Positions 7,562 to 7,911 of a DNA stretch of 7,911 nt are shown one piece after another. Numbering within the stretch: the stretch's first letter is position 1; each line of letters opens with the position of its first letter. The DNA is from Xanthobacteraceae bacterium (GTDB taxonomy: Bacteria; Pseudomonadota; Alphaproteobacteria; Rhizobiales; Xanthobacteraceae). The position numbers were made by a program, and so were the translations under genes. The stretch spans positions 1-7,911 of the forward strand of contig JASHYD010000323.1 in NCBI GenBank assembly GCA_030043175.1, given 5' to 3'. The notes beneath the pieces were generated by a model. The model ran no database searches. It was not told the DNA's origin and saw only the letters and a list, made by a program, of their open reading frames with translations.

Positions 7562-7640
7562 GTCATGGCTGGACTTGTCCCGGCCGCCCAGATCGCCCGC
7601 CAATAAGACGTGGATGTCTGCGGCAAGCGCGGGGCATGAC
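7562..7640. repeat. Degenerate REP-like long inverted repeat after galU
   Basis: An imperfect palindrome begins with GTCATG (7562-7567) and ends with CATGAC (7635-7640). Allowing one gap, the arms also share CTTG-x-C, C-x-G-x-C and CCA-x-x-TC blocks. The left arm reads as CTTGTCCCGGCC and the right arm contains AAGACGTGGATG and GGGGCATGAC. From general knowledge this resembles the 'GTCATGGCCGGG...CTTGTCCCGGCC...ACGTGGATG...GGGCATGAC' palindrome common between genes in Bradyrhizobium and Rhodopseudomonas. It sits 30 nt after the galU stop and could form an mRNA 3' structure. No transposase is present. Confidence 0.55.
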
Positions 7641-7754
7641 GCCGGAGAGGGGGATCGATGTCGCGCAACGTGCTGTGGCGGTATAGTCGCCCCCGACGAC
7701 GGCGCGTGCTAAGAATACGCGGCCAAAACCCTCGACCTCGCCACGCCGAAATCG

Positions 7755-7911
7755 ATGCTGCATACCGAAAGCCAGCCCATGAGCGAACGCGACGATGCGC
7801 TTATCGCCTCCGCGTTGCGCACCCTCAAAGTCGAGACCGGGGGCCTCGGCGCGCTCAGCGCCGCCATCACGACCAGTCTCAGGCAGGCACTGATCGGTGC
7901 CGTCGCAATGA
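7755..7911 (+). CDS. KpsF/GutQ-family sugar-phosphate isomerase, N-terminal fragment (3' end outside window)
   Basis: This is the beginning of a gene that runs off the right edge. Its N-terminal segment, ALRTLKVETGGLGALSAAI, matches the conserved opening helix of KpsF/GutQ proteins. These are D-arabinose-5-phosphate isomerases (KdsD type) that convert ribulose 5-phosphate to arabinose 5-phosphate, the first step to Kdo for lipopolysaccharide. The GMGKSG sugar-binding loop of the SIS domain and the CBS domains would lie beyond the window, so assignment rests on about 45 residues. Two in-frame starts exist: ATG at 7755 (MLHTESQPMSERDD) and ATG at 7779 (MSERDD). Neither has a clear ribosome-binding site. 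The frame is open upstream only to a TAA at 7710-7712. The longer form is reported here; the shorter is equally possible. The gene lies 222 nt after galU, separated by the REP-like palindrome, so it may have its own promoter. Confidence 0.72.
   Translation, partial: MLHTESQPMSERDDALIASALRTLKVETGGLGALSAAITTSLRQALIGAVAM

Noticed and set aside
7563..7763. A 66-codon minus-strand frame between galU and the isomerase gene.
   Set aside because: It spans the REP-like palindrome and the beginning of the next gene and has no supporting motif.

Overview
The window is GC-rich chromosomal DNA from an alphaproteobacterium. Protein style and the non-coding repeat after galU point to the Bradyrhizobium/Rhodopseudomonas (Nitrobacteraceae) or Xanthobacteraceae branch of the Hyphomicrobiales. 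The genus is inferred, not proven. The genes are densely packed housekeeping and cell-envelope genes. I see no tRNA, rRNA, CRISPR array, insertion sequence, integrase or phage gene.

Layout: (1) 1-1452, plus strand: the last third of gltB, the large subunit of NADPH-dependent glutamate synthase, cut by the left window edge. (2) 1453-1622: a 170-nt spacer with a perfect GC hairpin. (3) 1623-3041, plus: complete gltD, the small subunit. (4) 3042-3157: a convergent gap with two tiny hairpins. (5) 3158-4801 (possibly to 4882), minus: an exported DUF459/SGNH-fold protein whose catalytic Ser and His positions are Ala and Tyr. (6) 5063-6424, minus: an exported MltB-type lytic murein transglycosylase with a C-terminal peptidoglycan-binding domain. 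(7) 6425-6656: a divergent, AT-richer promoter region. (8) 6657-7532, plus: galU, UDP-glucose pyrophosphorylase. (9) 7533-7754: a spacer holding a degenerate REP-like long palindrome. (10) 7755 or 7779 to the right edge, plus: the beginning of a KpsF/GutQ-family sugar-phosphate isomerase.

Functionally there are two themes. GltB and GltD together make glutamate from glutamine and 2-oxoglutarate, the second half of ammonium assimilation. The rest concerns the envelope: a peptidoglycan-cleaving enzyme followed on the same strand by an exported SGNH-like protein, and divergently galU (UDP-glucose) followed by a probable arabinose-5-phosphate isomerase (Kdo precursor for lipopolysaccharide).

I found no convincing previously undescribed system. 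The most interesting item is the apparently catalytically dead SGNH-fold protein next to a lytic transglycosylase. The REP-like palindrome, the gltB-gltD hairpin spacer and the galU leader without a Shine-Dalgarno are smaller points.
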